Shown: piece by piece, positions 1 through 8,321 of the stretch
Numbering within the stretch: position 1 is the stretch's first letter
How the letters are laid out: every line of letters starts with the position of its first letter
Notes under the pieces: generated by a model
The model's input: only the letters and a program-made list of their open reading frames with translations
Told to the model about the DNA's origin: nothing
Databases searched by the model: none
Source of the DNA: Treponema denticola ATCC 35405
GTDB lineage: Bacteria; Spirochaetota; Spirochaetia; Treponematales; Treponemataceae
Direction of reading: 5' to 3'
NCBI RefSeq assembly: GCF_000008185.1
Contig: NC_002967.9
Coordinates: 2,108,001 to 2,172,000 of the forward strand
DNA: 64,000 nt
Made by a program: the position numbers and the translations under genes

Positions 1-1125
1 CTCCTGAATATCATCCTTCCTATTTCTAAGAGGCGGAATATATATCGGCAAGACGTTTAAGCGGTAATAAAGATCCGATCTGAATTTGCCCTGCCTTACA
101 AGCTCCTCTATATTTTTATTTGTAGCGGCAATAATTCTGGTATCAACCGTAAGAGTTTTATTTGAACCTACCCTTTCAAAGGCCATTTCCTGCAAAACCC
201 TCAAAAGCTTTGTCTGCAAGGTTAAAGGGATATCGCCTATTTCGTCCAAAAAAATAGTTCCCTTATCAGCCAGTTCAAACCGGCCCTTTCTATCCGAAAT
301 TGCATCCGTAAAGGCCCCTCTTACATGGCCGAAAAGCTCGCTTTCAAGCAAGCCTTCGGGTAAGGCAGCACAGTTCACCCTGATAAAGGGATTATTAACA
401 CGCCTCGAATTCAAGTGAAGCTGTTCTGCAATAAGCTCTTTTCCAACGCCGCTCTCGCCCAATATGAGTACGGAGGCATCGGAAGCCGCTATATTACGGC
501 ATAGCTCAAGCTTTTCATTCATTACCTTGCTTTTTGCAATAAAAGTATGATAGCCTCTATCCTGCTCCAGCTGATCTTGAAGGCAAATAATTTCTTCCCG
601 GGATTTCTCATAATGCTTTGCATTTTGATAGGCTATAGCCGTCTGTGTAGCAAAAAGTTCCAATACGTTTAAATCGTCTGAATCAAAATCTTTTTCTTCT
701 CTCTTGTTTAAGACTTCAATCACCCCGATACATTCGTCTTTAATGCGCATGGGGACTGCAATCATATTACGATTTTTGTAACCTGTAACCTTCTGCACTG
801 TAGGATCAAAGCGGGGATCGCTTAATACATCGTTTATTATGGCACTGCGGTTATATTTTATAACCCAGCCGGCAATACCGTCCAAGTCAAGTACCATCTT
901 TTTTGCTTCAATCCCCTTAGGCCCTATTGCAATTTCAAACCTAAGTCTTTCACCATCCGGCTCAAGCATCAAAAGAGATGCTGCATCCCCTTCTACAACA
1001 TCCATTGCCGATTCTACAATCTTTTCCAAAAGAACACTCAAATCGGAATAATTTGAGTTTATCAGCAAGCTTGTGTTTATAAGAGTATTAAGCTTATCTC
1101 TTTTAATGCTCTCAACCGTGCTCAT
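1..1125 (-). CDS. Sigma54-dependent transcriptional activator with GAF sensor domain (3' part beyond window)
   Basis: Translating the minus strand from the ATG at 1125 gives 375 codons open to the window edge, so the C-terminal DNA-binding part is missing. Residues about 20-170 read as a GAF sensor domain (small-molecule or redox sensing in this family). From about 195 an AAA+ domain begins, with Walker A GESGVGKE near 222-229 and the ESELFGH motif. The sigma54-contact loop at 270-275 reads GAFTDA instead of the usual GAFTGA. The family uses ATP hydrolysis to remodel RNA polymerase-sigma54. The ligand and target genes cannot be read here. It follows cmk-rpsA with a gap of only 13 nt, so it may be cotranscribed. 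Family assignment is firm; the effector is unknown. Confidence 0.9.
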   Translation of the reverse strand, partial: MSTVESIKRDKLNTLINTSLLINSNYSDLSVLLEKIVESAMDVVEGDAASLLMLEPDGERLRFEIAIGPKGIEAKKMVLDLDGIAGWVIKYNRSAIINDVLSDPRFDPTVQKVTGYKNRNMIAVPMRIKDECIGVIEVLNKREEKDFDSDDLNVLELFATQTAIAYQNAKHYEKSREEIICLQDQLEQDRGYHTFIAKSKVMNEKLELCRNIAASDASVLILGESGVGKELIAEQLHLNSRRVNNPFIRVNCAALPEGLLESELFGHVRGAFTDAISDRKGRFELADKGTIFLDEIGDIPLTLQTKLLRVLQEMAFERVGSNKTLTVDTRIIAATNKNIEELVRQGKFRSDLYYRLNVLPIYIPPLRNRKDDIQE

Positions 1126-1138
1126 AAGACGAACGGAT

Positions 1139-3574
1139 TTACTCCGGTTTATTCTTTAAAAGGTCTCCAAGAGTATAAGATGAATCATCATCTTCTTGTT
1201 CGGTTGACATGTACTGAGAAATTTCTTCCTGCTGTTGTTTTCGCTTAAAATCTTTAATTGAGAAAGCGGTTTTTTTGTTTCTCGGATTTATTTCGATTAC
1301 TACAGCCTTGATCTTATCTCCTACGGCATATTTTGCAAGAGCTTCTTCAGGTGTTTCATCCCTGGACTCAACCAAATTTTGTTTGTGGATTAAGCCTTCG
1401 ATATCTCCGGGAACCTTTACAAATACACCGAAGTCGGTGATTGAGGAAACTTCGCCTTCAACAATAGAACCGACCTTATAAGCGGCTCCGAATTTTTCCC
1501 AAGGATCATCGGTAAGCTGTTTAATACCCAAACGGATTCTTCTTGATTCGGCATCGCACTCGATAACGATAACTTCGATTTCTTTACCTACTTCAAGCTC
1601 GCTTCCCGGATGTTTTACGCGTTTAATCCACGAAATATCGTCTGCATGTAAAAATCCGTCGATACCTTCTTCAAGAGAAATAAAGGCGCCTGCATTTGTA
1701 ATTTTAACGACCTTTCGGGTTAAGCGGGTTCCTACAGGGTAACGCTCTTCAATCGTATCCCACGGGTTGTCCGTAACCTGTTTTAGACCCAAAGAAACTC
1801 TTCCGGCCTGAATATCGTAGCCGAGAATCATACATGTTACCTTATCTCCGGGCTTTAATATATCCTCAGGCTTATTAATCTTCTTAACCCAGCTGAATTC
1901 GCTGATATGGGCCAAACCTTCGATTCCTTCATCCAATTCAATAAAGGCGCCGAAATCCGTTGTCTTTGTAACCGTTCCGGTAACGATGTCTTCAACATGG
2001 AACTTGTCTTCAAACTGAAGCCAAGGATCCTGAGTAAAATGCTTTAATGAGAGGTTTATTCTCTTGTTTTCCGGATCAAGACGGATTACCTTAAGCTCTA
2101 TTTCTTCACCCTTCTTTACGAAGTCCTTAGGACGGGTTACATGACCCCAGCTCATATCATTGATATGTAAGAGGCCGTCAAAACCGCCCAAATCGATAAA
2201 GGCGCCGAAACTGGTAAAGCTCTTAACCGTTCCCTTTACGGTGTCGCCTATCTTTGTATTTTGAAAAAAGGCGTCTCTTTCTTTTTCGGTACGCCCTTCC
2301 ATGTACTTACGTCTGTTTACAACAATATTTTCACCTGAGCGTGAATTAAAGCTTAATTTTTCAATGTAGAATTTAGACTTTACGCCTACCAAGGTTTCAG
2401 GCTTTTCAACTCTGGATACATCTGCCTGACTCAAAGGTAAAAAAGCAGTCAATCCGCCGCCAAGCTTTACCTCATAGCCGGCCCTAACCTGCTTTGCGAT
2501 AGTACCATCAATCGGAGTCTTATCGGCATAAGCCTGTTTAAACTCTTTTTGAAGAATAAGCCTATCGGCCTTGAGTTTTGATACGGATAAATGACCGTTT
2601 GAGCTTTCGGTTTTTTCGATAAGTACAGTTACCTTATCGTTTACCTTAGGTTCTTCATCAAACTCATCCAAAGGAATATGTCCCTCGGATTTACCGCCTA
2701 CATCGACAAAAACGGTTCCGTTGTTTACAGCAACAACATAACCTTCTTTAATTGTCCCCGCCTCAGGAGCCTCAAAATTATTTAAGTACTCCTCTTGTAA
2801 TTGTGCTTGGATGTTTCCGTTGGAGTCTTTTTCAACATCCTTTACCACTTCCATCTTTTCCATAGATAACCCTTTATTATTGATATTTTCCGACTTTGAT
2901 GCCGATATTATTGCAGACACCTCTGCCAGCATTTTTTCATAAACTTCATTTATATTTAAGTCCGATGTATCCAAATACACGGCATCAGGAGCCACTTTTA
3001 AGCTCCCTTCTTTTTTGTTTTTATCCACCTCATCTCTTTCGAGAATCGTTTTTTTTATTTCTTCCGGCGAAAGATTGCTTGTTCCCTGATCAAAGCGCCT
3101 TTTTGCCCTGGCCTCTACAGAAGCATCAAGATAAAACTTAATATCGGCATCAGGAAAAACAACGGTTGTCATATCCCTGCCTTCGCAAACAGCTCCGGTT
3201 TTAGCGGCTTCTTCACGAATTTTCTTATTTAATATGTGCCTTATAGGAACTATAGCTGAAAGAGGTGCGACAATGGATTCTACAGCATCGCTTCGAAGAT
3301 AAGCCTCAACATTTTCATTACCTAAAAACATGGAGCCGTTTATATAAAAAAGTTCCGTCTTTTCTGCAAATGAGGTCCATTTTTTTTCATCCGAAAGATC
3401 GGGAGTTTGTCCGCCGCTTCCGTCATTTCCGCCTCCGAAAGAACGCAGTACAGCCAGAGCCAAGGCCCTATAAAAACTACCCGTATTCATAAATGTAATG
3501 TTCAAGTGTTCAGCAAGCATCTTTGCAAGAGTACTTTTGCCTGAGCCTGCAGGTCCATCAATCGCTATTATCAT
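1139..3574 (-). CDS. cmk-rpsA: Bifunctional cytidylate kinase / 30S ribosomal protein S1 fusion
   Basis: 811 aa. Residues 1-~225 are a CMP kinase with the P-loop GPAGSGKST and the GRDMTT motif; it phosphorylates CMP/dCMP. From about residue 260 there are six S1/OB-fold repeats, recognisable by recurring FGAFI-type and EGLxHI-type cores. These form ribosomal protein S1, which binds mRNA on the 30S subunit. The two genes are adjacent in many bacteria; fused in frame is the treponemal arrangement. Met238 is preceded by an AAAGGG Shine-Dalgarno-like stretch at good spacing, so free S1 might also be made from an internal start. The upstream promoter ends 8 nt before the ATG. The tail is acidic and glutamine-rich. 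Confidence 0.95.
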   Translation of the reverse strand: MIIAIDGPAGSGKSTLAKMLAEHLNITFMNTGSFYRALALAVLRSFGGGNDGSGGQTPDLSDEKKWTSFAEKTELFYINGSMFLGNENVEAYLRSDAVESIVAPLSAIVPIRHILNKKIREEAAKTGAVCEGRDMTTVVFPDADIKFYLDASVEARAKRRFDQGTSNLSPEEIKKTILERDEVDKNKKEGSLKVAPDAVYLDTSDLNINEVYEKMLAEVSAIISASKSENINNKGLSMEKMEVVKDVEKDSNGNIQAQLQEEYLNNFEAPEAGTIKEGYVVAVNNGTVFVDVGGKSEGHIPLDEFDEEPKVNDKVTVLIEKTESSNGHLSVSKLKADRLILQKEFKQAYADKTPIDGTIAKQVRAGYEVKLGGGLTAFLPLSQADVSRVEKPETLVGVKSKFYIEKLSFNSRSGENIVVNRRKYMEGRTEKERDAFFQNTKIGDTVKGTVKSFTSFGAFIDLGGFDGLLHINDMSWGHVTRPKDFVKKGEEIELKVIRLDPENKRINLSLKHFTQDPWLQFEDKFHVEDIVTGTVTKTTDFGAFIELDEGIEGLAHISEFSWVKKINKPEDILKPGDKVTCMILGYDIQAGRVSLGLKQVTDNPWDTIEERYPVGTRLTRKVVKITNAGAFISLEEGIDGFLHADDISWIKRVKHPGSELEVGKEIEVIVIECDAESRRIRLGIKQLTDDPWEKFGAAYKVGSIVEGEVSSITDFGVFVKVPGDIEGLIHKQNLVESRDETPEEALAKYAVGDKIKAVVIEINPRNKKTAFSIKDFKRKQQQEEISQYMSTEQEDDDSSYTLGDLLKNKPE

Positions 3575-3582
3575 ATTCTACG

Positions 3583-3611
3583 ATTATACAATTTTTTTAA
3601 CATTATGTATA
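3583..3611 (-). promoter_or_regulatory. Promoter of cmk-rpsA, near-leaderless
   Basis: On the minus strand a TATACA -35-like hexamer, 17-nt spacer and perfect TATAAT -10. The -10 ends 8 nt before the ATG at 3574, and no Shine-Dalgarno lies between them. The expected transcript would start within 1-2 nt of the start codon. Confidence 0.5.
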
Positions 3612-3659
3612 TACTTTTTTATAAAAAGTGTAGTATTTTTTTCTAAAATATATTATTAT

Positions 3660-4589
3660 ATGGTGATTATGGGAAAGAAAAATACATCTTTAGGCTGTTT
3701 TTTTTGGCTTGCTTTTATTTTATTGATAGCCCTGCTCTTTTTTATCAACAAAGACAATATTGCCCGTGTTTTTGAAAAAACAAATGCAATAAGCATATTT
3801 CAAAAAAAAGAAACGCAAGAAGAAAAGCAAAATGAAGTAGACCTTGAAGGCATTCAAAACGAAATAGAAAAAATCAGAGCGGCAGAAAAAGATGAGGAAA
3901 ATTCTTCCGAAGGAAAAGCCGAAGCTGAGCCGGAAAAACCGGCTGAACAAGTTCAAAAAACGGTCAAAAAAAATTCGGAACCGCAAAAAACTACAGCTGA
4001 GGATAAACCTAAAGAAGAAAAAAAGACAAGTTCTCAAAACTCAACCGAAAAAAAGACAAAAACGGAAACTCAAACCGTCAAAAAAAACTCTGAAAGCAAA
4101 AATAAAGATGAATCTAAAAAAGATGTGGCTAAACTTGAGCAAAAAAACGAAAAAGCATCCGAAAAACGGAGCTCTAAAATTTATCTGGTTAAAATAGATT
4201 CGGACGGTAAATTGGTAAGAAAGCCGGTTATGAGACAGCTTGAAAAAACGGACTCGCCTTTAACCGATGCCATAAACAGCCTTCTTCAAGGCCCCACAAC
4301 GGAAGAAGCAAAACAAGGCTTCCGCTCCTTTATTCCTCCCGATACGAAGCTTTTATCGATTGAGGTAAAAAACGGGGTTGCAGAAGTAAATATAAGCGAA
4401 GACTTTCAATTTAACAGATACGGTATTGAAGCCTATCAAGCTCAGCTTGAACAAATAGTTTTTACGGCATGCGAATTTTCCACGGTAAGTTCCGTTCAAT
4501 TTTTGATCAAAGGCAAGAAAAAGGAGTACCTCGGAGCCGAAGGCATATGGATAGGCTCACCCCTCTCGGTTAATTCGTTTATAAGATAA
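3660..4589 (+). CDS. Membrane-anchored GerMN-domain protein
   Basis: Starts at ATG 3660 (or 3669, nine bases on). The longer frame beginning at 3498 overlaps cmk and is not credible. Residues ~10-30 form one transmembrane helix, so the protein is likely anchored with the rest outside. Residues ~40-180 are a very low-complexity Lys/Glu/Ser/Thr linker that could span the periplasm. The last ~120 residues match the GerMN fold (sporulation/germination-type domain also found in non-sporulating envelope proteins), with the typical segment ending in an SVxFLIKG strand. It is divergent from cmk-rpsA. The function is unknown; a role in peptidoglycan or envelope assembly is inference. Confidence 0.75.
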   Translation: MVIMGKKNTSLGCFFWLAFILLIALLFFINKDNIARVFEKTNAISIFQKKETQEEKQNEVDLEGIQNEIEKIRAAEKDEENSSEGKAEAEPEKPAEQVQKTVKKNSEPQKTTAEDKPKEEKKTSSQNSTEKKTKTETQTVKKNSESKNKDESKKDVAKLEQKNEKASEKRSSKIYLVKIDSDGKLVRKPVMRQLEKTDSPLTDAINSLLQGPTTEEAKQGFRSFIPPDTKLLSIEVKNGVAEVNISEDFQFNRYGIEAYQAQLEQIVFTACEFSTVSSVQFLIKGKKKEYLGAEGIWIGSPLSVNSFIR

Positions 4590-4630
4590 AAATAGCTTTG
4601 GAAATATAAAGATAAGCTTGAAAACATCTA

Positions 4631-4677
4631 TTGCAGTTTATAAGCTTTGTTAAGGAAAACAGGCCTATAAACTGCAA
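4631..4677. terminator. Possible bidirectional terminator hairpin
   Basis: Twelve-base perfect inverted repeat TTGCAGTTTATA (4631-4642) / TATAAACTGCAA (4666-4677), between the convergent GerMN and STAS genes. No strong U-tract follows on either strand, so termination is only likely. Confidence 0.45.
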
Positions 4678-4701
4678 TTACTTTTTAAGTAGGAATAAAA
4701 T

Positions 4702-5253
4702 TTAGCCCAAAAAGACTTGAGCATTATTATCGATAGCCAATATAGTTTTACATTCCGAACATCTAAAACGTCCGGCCTTAGTAGCCTTGAGTTTCTTTGA
4801 ACATATGGGACAGGCAAATATTTTGGGAAATACTTTGGTATTTGCAGTAGTACTTGAACTTTGAAAAAACGACACTGCATCAGACAAAGCATCCTTAATA
4901 TTAAAAAATTGTGAAAAGCCTAAAAGCTGAAATATTTCATATACCTTAGGCTGAATATCCAATAAAACTATATCTCCGCCTCTTGGTTTTACGGTTTTTA
5001 AAAAAGCTGTAAATGAACCTATACCGGTAGATGAAACGTAATTTAAAGCGGCACAGTTAAATACAATCTGAATAAAACCGCTGTCTATAATTTTTGCAAT
5101 ACGTTTTTGAAAAAACGCAGAGTTATAGGTATCAATGTAGCCGTTCAAAAAAACAACTACGCATTTATCAAGTCCATCTACTCTTTGAAGCCGGATCTTT
5201 AAGCTGTCATCTTTTTCATCATCAAAGCCGGCTATAACACTGTTATTACTCAT
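4702..5253 (-). CDS. STAS-domain anti-anti-sigma factor with C-terminal zinc ribbon
   Basis: 183 aa. Residues ~20-125 are a STAS domain of the SpoIIAA/RsbV type, with the conserved phosphorylatable Ser region in NYVSSTGIGSF near residue 75. In partner switching the dephosphorylated form binds an anti-sigma kinase and frees a sigma factor. After a Ser/Thr-rich linker, residues ~145-183 hold two Cys pairs, CPIC and CSEC, typical of a zinc ribbon. That fusion is unusual for this family. A GGGAG Shine-Dalgarno sits 5 nt before the ATG. No kinase is adjacent; a SpoIIE-type phosphatase lies at 32270-36871 and is a candidate partner by inference only. Confidence 0.85.
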   Translation of the reverse strand: MSNNSVIAGFDDEKDDSLKIRLQRVDGLDKCVVVFLNGYIDTYNSAFFQKRIAKIIDSGFIQIVFNCAALNYVSSTGIGSFTAFLKTVKPRGGDIVLLDIQPKVYEIFQLLGFSQFFNIKDALSDAVSFFQSSSTTANTKVFPKIFACPICSKKLKATKAGRFRCSECKTILAIDNNAQVFLG

Positions 5254-5307
5254 AATTCTCCCAATTTATTTTCAAAATAAAGAAATAATCCAGTATATCC
5301 AAACTTG

Positions 5308-5336
5308 ATTATACTCTTTATTTAAAAAAAAGTCAA
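5308..5336 (-). promoter_or_regulatory. Promoter of STAS gene
   Basis: Minus-strand TTGACT, 17-nt spacer, TATAAT. It predicts a leader of about 47 nt containing the GGGAG ribosome site. This gives a local reference for a conventional leadered sigma70-type unit. Confidence 0.7.
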
Positions 5337-5498
5337 ATATAAAAACAAAAAAAATTTATTTTTCTGTAACTTGTACTTTTAATAAATCAAAAAACACTAA
5401 ACAAGAACAAAAAAATCCTTTTACAGTTACAATATCGGCTAATATTTATAGGTTTGTAGCGTATTTTTGCAAATTTTAAGATTTTTTTTTAATTTCTC

Positions 5499-5527
5499 TT
5501 GACATAAGGGCTGAATGACGGCAATAT
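5499..5527 (+). promoter_or_regulatory. Promoter of trmJ, apparently leaderless
   Basis: TTGACA (5499-5504), 17 nt, CAATAT (5522-5527), then only six bases to ATG 5534. A/T tracts precede the -35. No Shine-Dalgarno is present, so transcription would begin at the start codon. Confidence 0.6.
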
Positions 5528-5533
5528 ACAAAA

Positions 5534-6289
5534 ATGAACTTTGAAAAAACAATTATTCTTTGCCGGCCGGAAACAAGTGCAAACATAGGAGCCGTATGCA
5601 GAGTTATGGCAAATACCGGTTTTAGCGATTTAAGAATTACGGGAACCAAGGAGGATTACGATGAAACGGAAGTCTTAAAACTGGCCCTTCACGCCTCCCA
5701 TGTGTGGAAAAAAGCTCGTTTTTACCCTCCTACCATTGAAGGCCTAAAAGAAGCCGCGTCGGATTGTTCTGTTTTAATAGGAACCAGCAGACGTACAGGC
5801 CATAAACGTAAAGATCTGGGCATGAGCCCCGAAGACCTCTGTCTTGATTTAAAAAAATTCTACGGAGGCAGATTAGGCCTCGTTTTTGGCAATGAACGCA
5901 CCGGTCTTATAGATGAAGAGCTTAATATATGCTCTTTTTCCGTTAATATTCCTGCTGAAGAAGACTTCGGCTCCTATAATCTTTCCCATGCCGTGCTTAT
6001 TCTTTGCTACTCCCTGTATATAGCGGAAAAAAATAATCCGCTGACAGAAAAGGATAATCCAAGCATAGAAAAAAACATTTACCTACAAAAAGCTTCAATG
6101 AAAATGATTCAAGAAAACTCGGAACAGATATGCAACTACCTTTCGGGCTTAGGACTATTTAAAAAAGGAGGAAAAAAAACAAACGAGACATTTTTTATTG
6201 AACTTTTATCCTCCGCAGGAGCCTCGGAATTCGATATAATGCATTTAACTGAAATTTTTAAGAAACTTTTTTTTATGTATAGTTGTTAA
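5534..6289 (+). CDS. trmJ: TrmJ-type SPOUT RNA 2'-O-methyltransferase
   Basis: 251 aa. The N-terminus RPETSANIGAVCR and the knot-forming motifs GLVFGNERTGL and NLSHAV are those of the SpoU/TrmH class, TrmJ subgroup. These enzymes methylate the ribose at position 32 of tRNAs using S-adenosylmethionine. The usual C-terminal helical extension is present. The first conserved motif lies right after the initial Met, so the start at 5534 is well fixed even though no ribosome site precedes it. It is followed by the UMP-kinase-like and J-domain genes on the same strand. Confidence 0.85.
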   Translation: MNFEKTIILCRPETSANIGAVCRVMANTGFSDLRITGTKEDYDETEVLKLALHASHVWKKARFYPPTIEGLKEAASDCSVLIGTSRRTGHKRKDLGMSPEDLCLDLKKFYGGRLGLVFGNERTGLIDEELNICSFSVNIPAEEDFGSYNLSHAVLILCYSLYIAEKNNPLTEKDNPSIEKNIYLQKASMKMIQENSEQICNYLSGLGLFKKGGKKTNETFFIELLSSAGASEFDIMHLTEIFKKLFFMYSC

Positions 6290-6321
6290 TACACTGATAA
6301 TTATCCTTGAGGAGGGATAGT

Positions 6322-7017
6322 ATGGTAACTGTTTTGTCGGTAGGAGGCTCTATAGTAGCCCCGGATAAACCGGATTTCGATTTTTTAGATAAATTTTCAA
6401 AAACTATCAGAAATTGGCTTTTGCAAGATTCATCGCGAAAAATTATTATGGTAATCGGGGGCGGTGCTCCTGCCAGAGATTATCAAAATGCATATAGGAA
6501 AGTTTGTGACCTAAGAAAGGCGCCTGCCAAAAATGATGAAGCGGATTGGATAGGAATAATGGCAACAAGGCTCAACGCCCAGCTTGTAAAGGCTGTGTTT
6601 GAAGATCTTTGCCCCAACCCTGTCGTTTACGACCCGACAACAGTAGATATGTTCGGCGGGCAAATACTGGTTGCTGCAGGCTGGAAACCCGGCTTTTCTA
6701 CGGATAATGATGCCGTAGTCCTTGCAGAAAGATTTTCGGGAAATTTGGTAGTAAATCTTTCAAACATTGCCAAAGTCTATACCGACGATCCTAAAAAGAA
6801 TCCTGAAGCAAGGCCCATCGATTCAATATCTTGGGAAGATTTTATAAAAATAGTCGGAACGGAATGGGTACCCGGAAAAAACACCCCCTTTGACCCCATA
6901 GCCAGCCAAAGAGCTCAAAAAGCAGGCATAAAAGTAATATGCGCTGCCGGAAAAGATATTGAGAATTTGGAAAATATTCTCAACGGTAAAGATTTTAAAG
7001 GAACGGTAATCGGCTAA
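6322..7017 (+). CDS. UMP-kinase-like amino acid kinase family protein (archaeal PyrH type)
   Basis: 231 aa from ATG 6322, preceded by a strong GAGGAGGG site; a TTG at 6307 would lie on that site and is rejected. The fold is the amino-acid-kinase superfamily: N-terminal glycine-rich [18 protein letters not shown], a GFSTDNDA stretch and [13 protein letters not shown] near the C-terminal third. This layout is closest to the archaeal-type UMP kinases that make UDP from UMP. Whether it is the main UMP kinase here or a paralogue cannot be decided without the rest of the genome. The stop codon overlaps the ATG of the next gene (TAATG). Confidence 0.7.
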   Translation: MVTVLSVGGSIVAPDKPDFDFLDKFSKTIRNWLLQDSSRKIIMVIGGGAPARDYQNAYRKVCDLRKAPAKNDEADWIGIMATRLNAQLVKAVFEDLCPNPVVYDPTTVDMFGGQILVAAGWKPGFSTDNDAVVLAERFSGNLVVNLSNIAKVYTDDPKKNPEARPIDSISWEDFIKIVGTEWVPGKNTPFDPIASQRAQKAGIKVICAAGKDIENLENILNGKDFKGTVIG

Positions 7018-7535
7018 TGGAAAATTATTACAGTATACTGAATATATCTAATAATGCTGATGAAGACCAAATTAAACAGGCATATAGGGCCTTGGCCATG
7101 AAGTATCATCCCGACAAAAATCCGGATAGCAAGACAGCCGAAGAAAAATTTAAGCGTATAAGCGAGGCTTATTCCGTGCTCTCCGATCCGCAAAAAAGAA
7201 GAGACTACGATCTCAGCATGTCAAGCCCATTTAGCTCATCAGGCAGGACCTATACTCACGATCAAAACACAAATCCCTTTGGAGACGACATTTTCAGCTC
7301 TAATTGGTGGAAAAATTGGAGAAATATCCGAAGTGAAAATGCAAAAAAAAGAGAAAAGATTAGCAGAAGTGAGGCCTTCAGGATACTTATACGCGGCATA
7401 ATACTGACCATAGTAGGTCTCCTGCTGTTTAAGAGTATTATCTTTTTAGGAATTTTTGGGTTTCTCCTAGCCTTATCCATTGTTACGGAGGGAGTCCTCC
7501 GCATAAGGAAAGGCTATATGGCGATATTCGATTAG
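7017..7535 (+). CDS. Membrane-associated J-domain protein
   Basis: 172 aa. Residues 1-~68 are a J domain with the essential HPD tripeptide at 31-33, which stimulates DnaK ATPase. There is no Gly/Phe-rich or zinc-finger region, so it is a class III J-protein rather than DnaJ itself. Residues ~125-160 hold a hydrophobic stretch that probably inserts in the membrane, placing the J domain in the cytoplasm. It overlaps the preceding gene by one base, which suggests translational coupling. The client is unknown. Confidence 0.85.
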   Translation: MENYYSILNISNNADEDQIKQAYRALAMKYHPDKNPDSKTAEEKFKRISEAYSVLSDPQKRRDYDLSMSSPFSSSGRTYTHDQNTNPFGDDIFSSNWWKNWRNIRSENAKKREKISRSEAFRILIRGIILTIVGLLLFKSIIFLGIFGFLLALSIVTEGVLRIRKGYMAIFD

Positions 7536-7557
7536 AGCTTATCTTTAAGATAAGCGT

Positions 7558-7776
7558 TTATCTTTCTCTGAAGATAATTCGGCCCCTTGTCAAGTCATAG
7601 GGGGATAGGGCAACTTTTACCGTATCTCCCGGTACAATTTTGATGTAGTGTTTGCGCATCTTTCCGGACAAATGAGCCAAAATAACATGACCGTTTTTTA
7701 ACTCAACCCTAAACATAGTATTGGGAAGAGACTCCTTAACAATACCTTCAACTTCAATTGCTTCTTCCTTAGCCAC
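7558..7776 (-). CDS. infA: Translation initiation factor IF-1
   Basis: 72 aa, full length for IF-1, a single OB-fold starting [11 protein letters not shown] and with the canonical [14 protein letters not shown] segment. It binds the ribosomal A site during initiation. The start codon is GTG with a GGAGG site five bases upstream. The gene is monocistronic, and its promoter physically overlaps that of the divergent DksA-like gene. Confidence 0.97.
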   Translation of the reverse strand: MAKEEAIEVEGIVKESLPNTMFRVELKNGHVILAHLSGKMRKHYIKIVPGDTVKVALSPYDLTRGRIIFRER

Positions 7777-7814
7777 AGGACCTCCAAAAAAATAAATAAA
7801 TTCAAGAAAAACGT

Positions 7815-7843
7815 TTGCTTTTTGCTTGATTTAGTCGTATAAT
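7815..7843 (+). promoter_or_regulatory. Promoter of dksA-like gene
   Basis: TTGCTT (7815-7820), 17 nt, perfect TATAAT (7838-7843); leader about 34 nt with AGGAG. Its -10 overlaps the -10 of the opposing infA promoter. Confidence 0.6.
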
Positions 7844-7870
7844 TCTAAAGTCTATTAAAAAAATTGTCAA
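7842..7870 (-). promoter_or_regulatory. Promoter of infA
   Basis: Minus-strand TTGACA (7870-7865), 17 nt, TAGAAT (7847-7842). It predicts a leader of about 58 nt. It shares two bases of the -10 with the divergent promoter, so the two polymerases cannot bind together. Confidence 0.65.
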
Positions 7871-7883
7871 CTAGGAGATGTGT

Positions 7884-8243
7884 ATGAAAAAGAAGTTTAT
7901 TGAGGAAATGAAAGAATATTTGCTAAAAGAGAGGGAAGAAATACTCGCTTCATTGCAGAAAAACGATGAAGAGTATGCAGAAACCTTAGCAAACAGCATT
8001 CCCAAAGACTTTGCAGATCTGGCATCATATAGTACCGATAGAGACATGCTCGAATTTATCGGAGAAAATAATGTAAAAAAGCTGCAAAAGATTGATTCTG
8101 CATTGGAAAGGATAAGAGAGGGAAAGTACGGAAAATGTATTACCTGCAAAGAGCAGATACCCGAAGACAGACTAAAGGCCCTGCCCTATGCTTTAAAATG
8201 TATCCACTGCCAGGCAAAATCCGAAAAAAAGATGCATCCTTAA
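7884..8243 (+). CDS. DksA/TraR-type zinc-finger regulator
   Basis: 119 aa from ATG 7884, which has AGGAG six bases upstream; the ATG at 7878 abuts that site and is unlikely. The coiled-coil N-terminal half is followed by the DksA zinc finger with Cys pairs CITC and CIHC around residues 85-110. DksA-family proteins enter the RNA polymerase secondary channel and with ppGpp adjust rRNA and stress transcription. The acidic coiled-coil tip residues cannot be judged with certainty by eye. It is followed by a clear terminator. Confidence 0.85.
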   Translation: MKKKFIEEMKEYLLKEREEILASLQKNDEEYAETLANSIPKDFADLASYSTDRDMLEFIGENNVKKLQKIDSALERIREGKYGKCITCKEQIPEDRLKALPYALKCIHCQAKSEKKMHP

Positions 8244-8270
8244 AACACAAAAACAAACTGTGAGCATCTA

Positions 8271-8304
8271 AAAAGGCCTTGAGCTTAACGCTTCAAGGCC
8301 TTTT
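8271..8304. terminator. Bidirectional intrinsic terminator (dksA-like / ffh)
   Basis: Twelve-bp stem AAAAGGCCTTGA (8271-8282) / TCAAGGCCTTTT (8293-8304) with a T-run on both strands. It lies between convergent genes. Confidence 0.85.
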
Positions 8305-8321
8305 AATTTTAATACGGAAAA

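Noticed and set aside
3498-3659. Extended N-terminus of the GerMN protein
   Set aside because: It overlaps cmk and its divergent promoter, and precedes the natural transmembrane anchor.
3892-4197. Lys-rich 101-aa frame inside the GerMN gene
   Set aside because: It is a frame shadow of the A-rich linker of the real gene.
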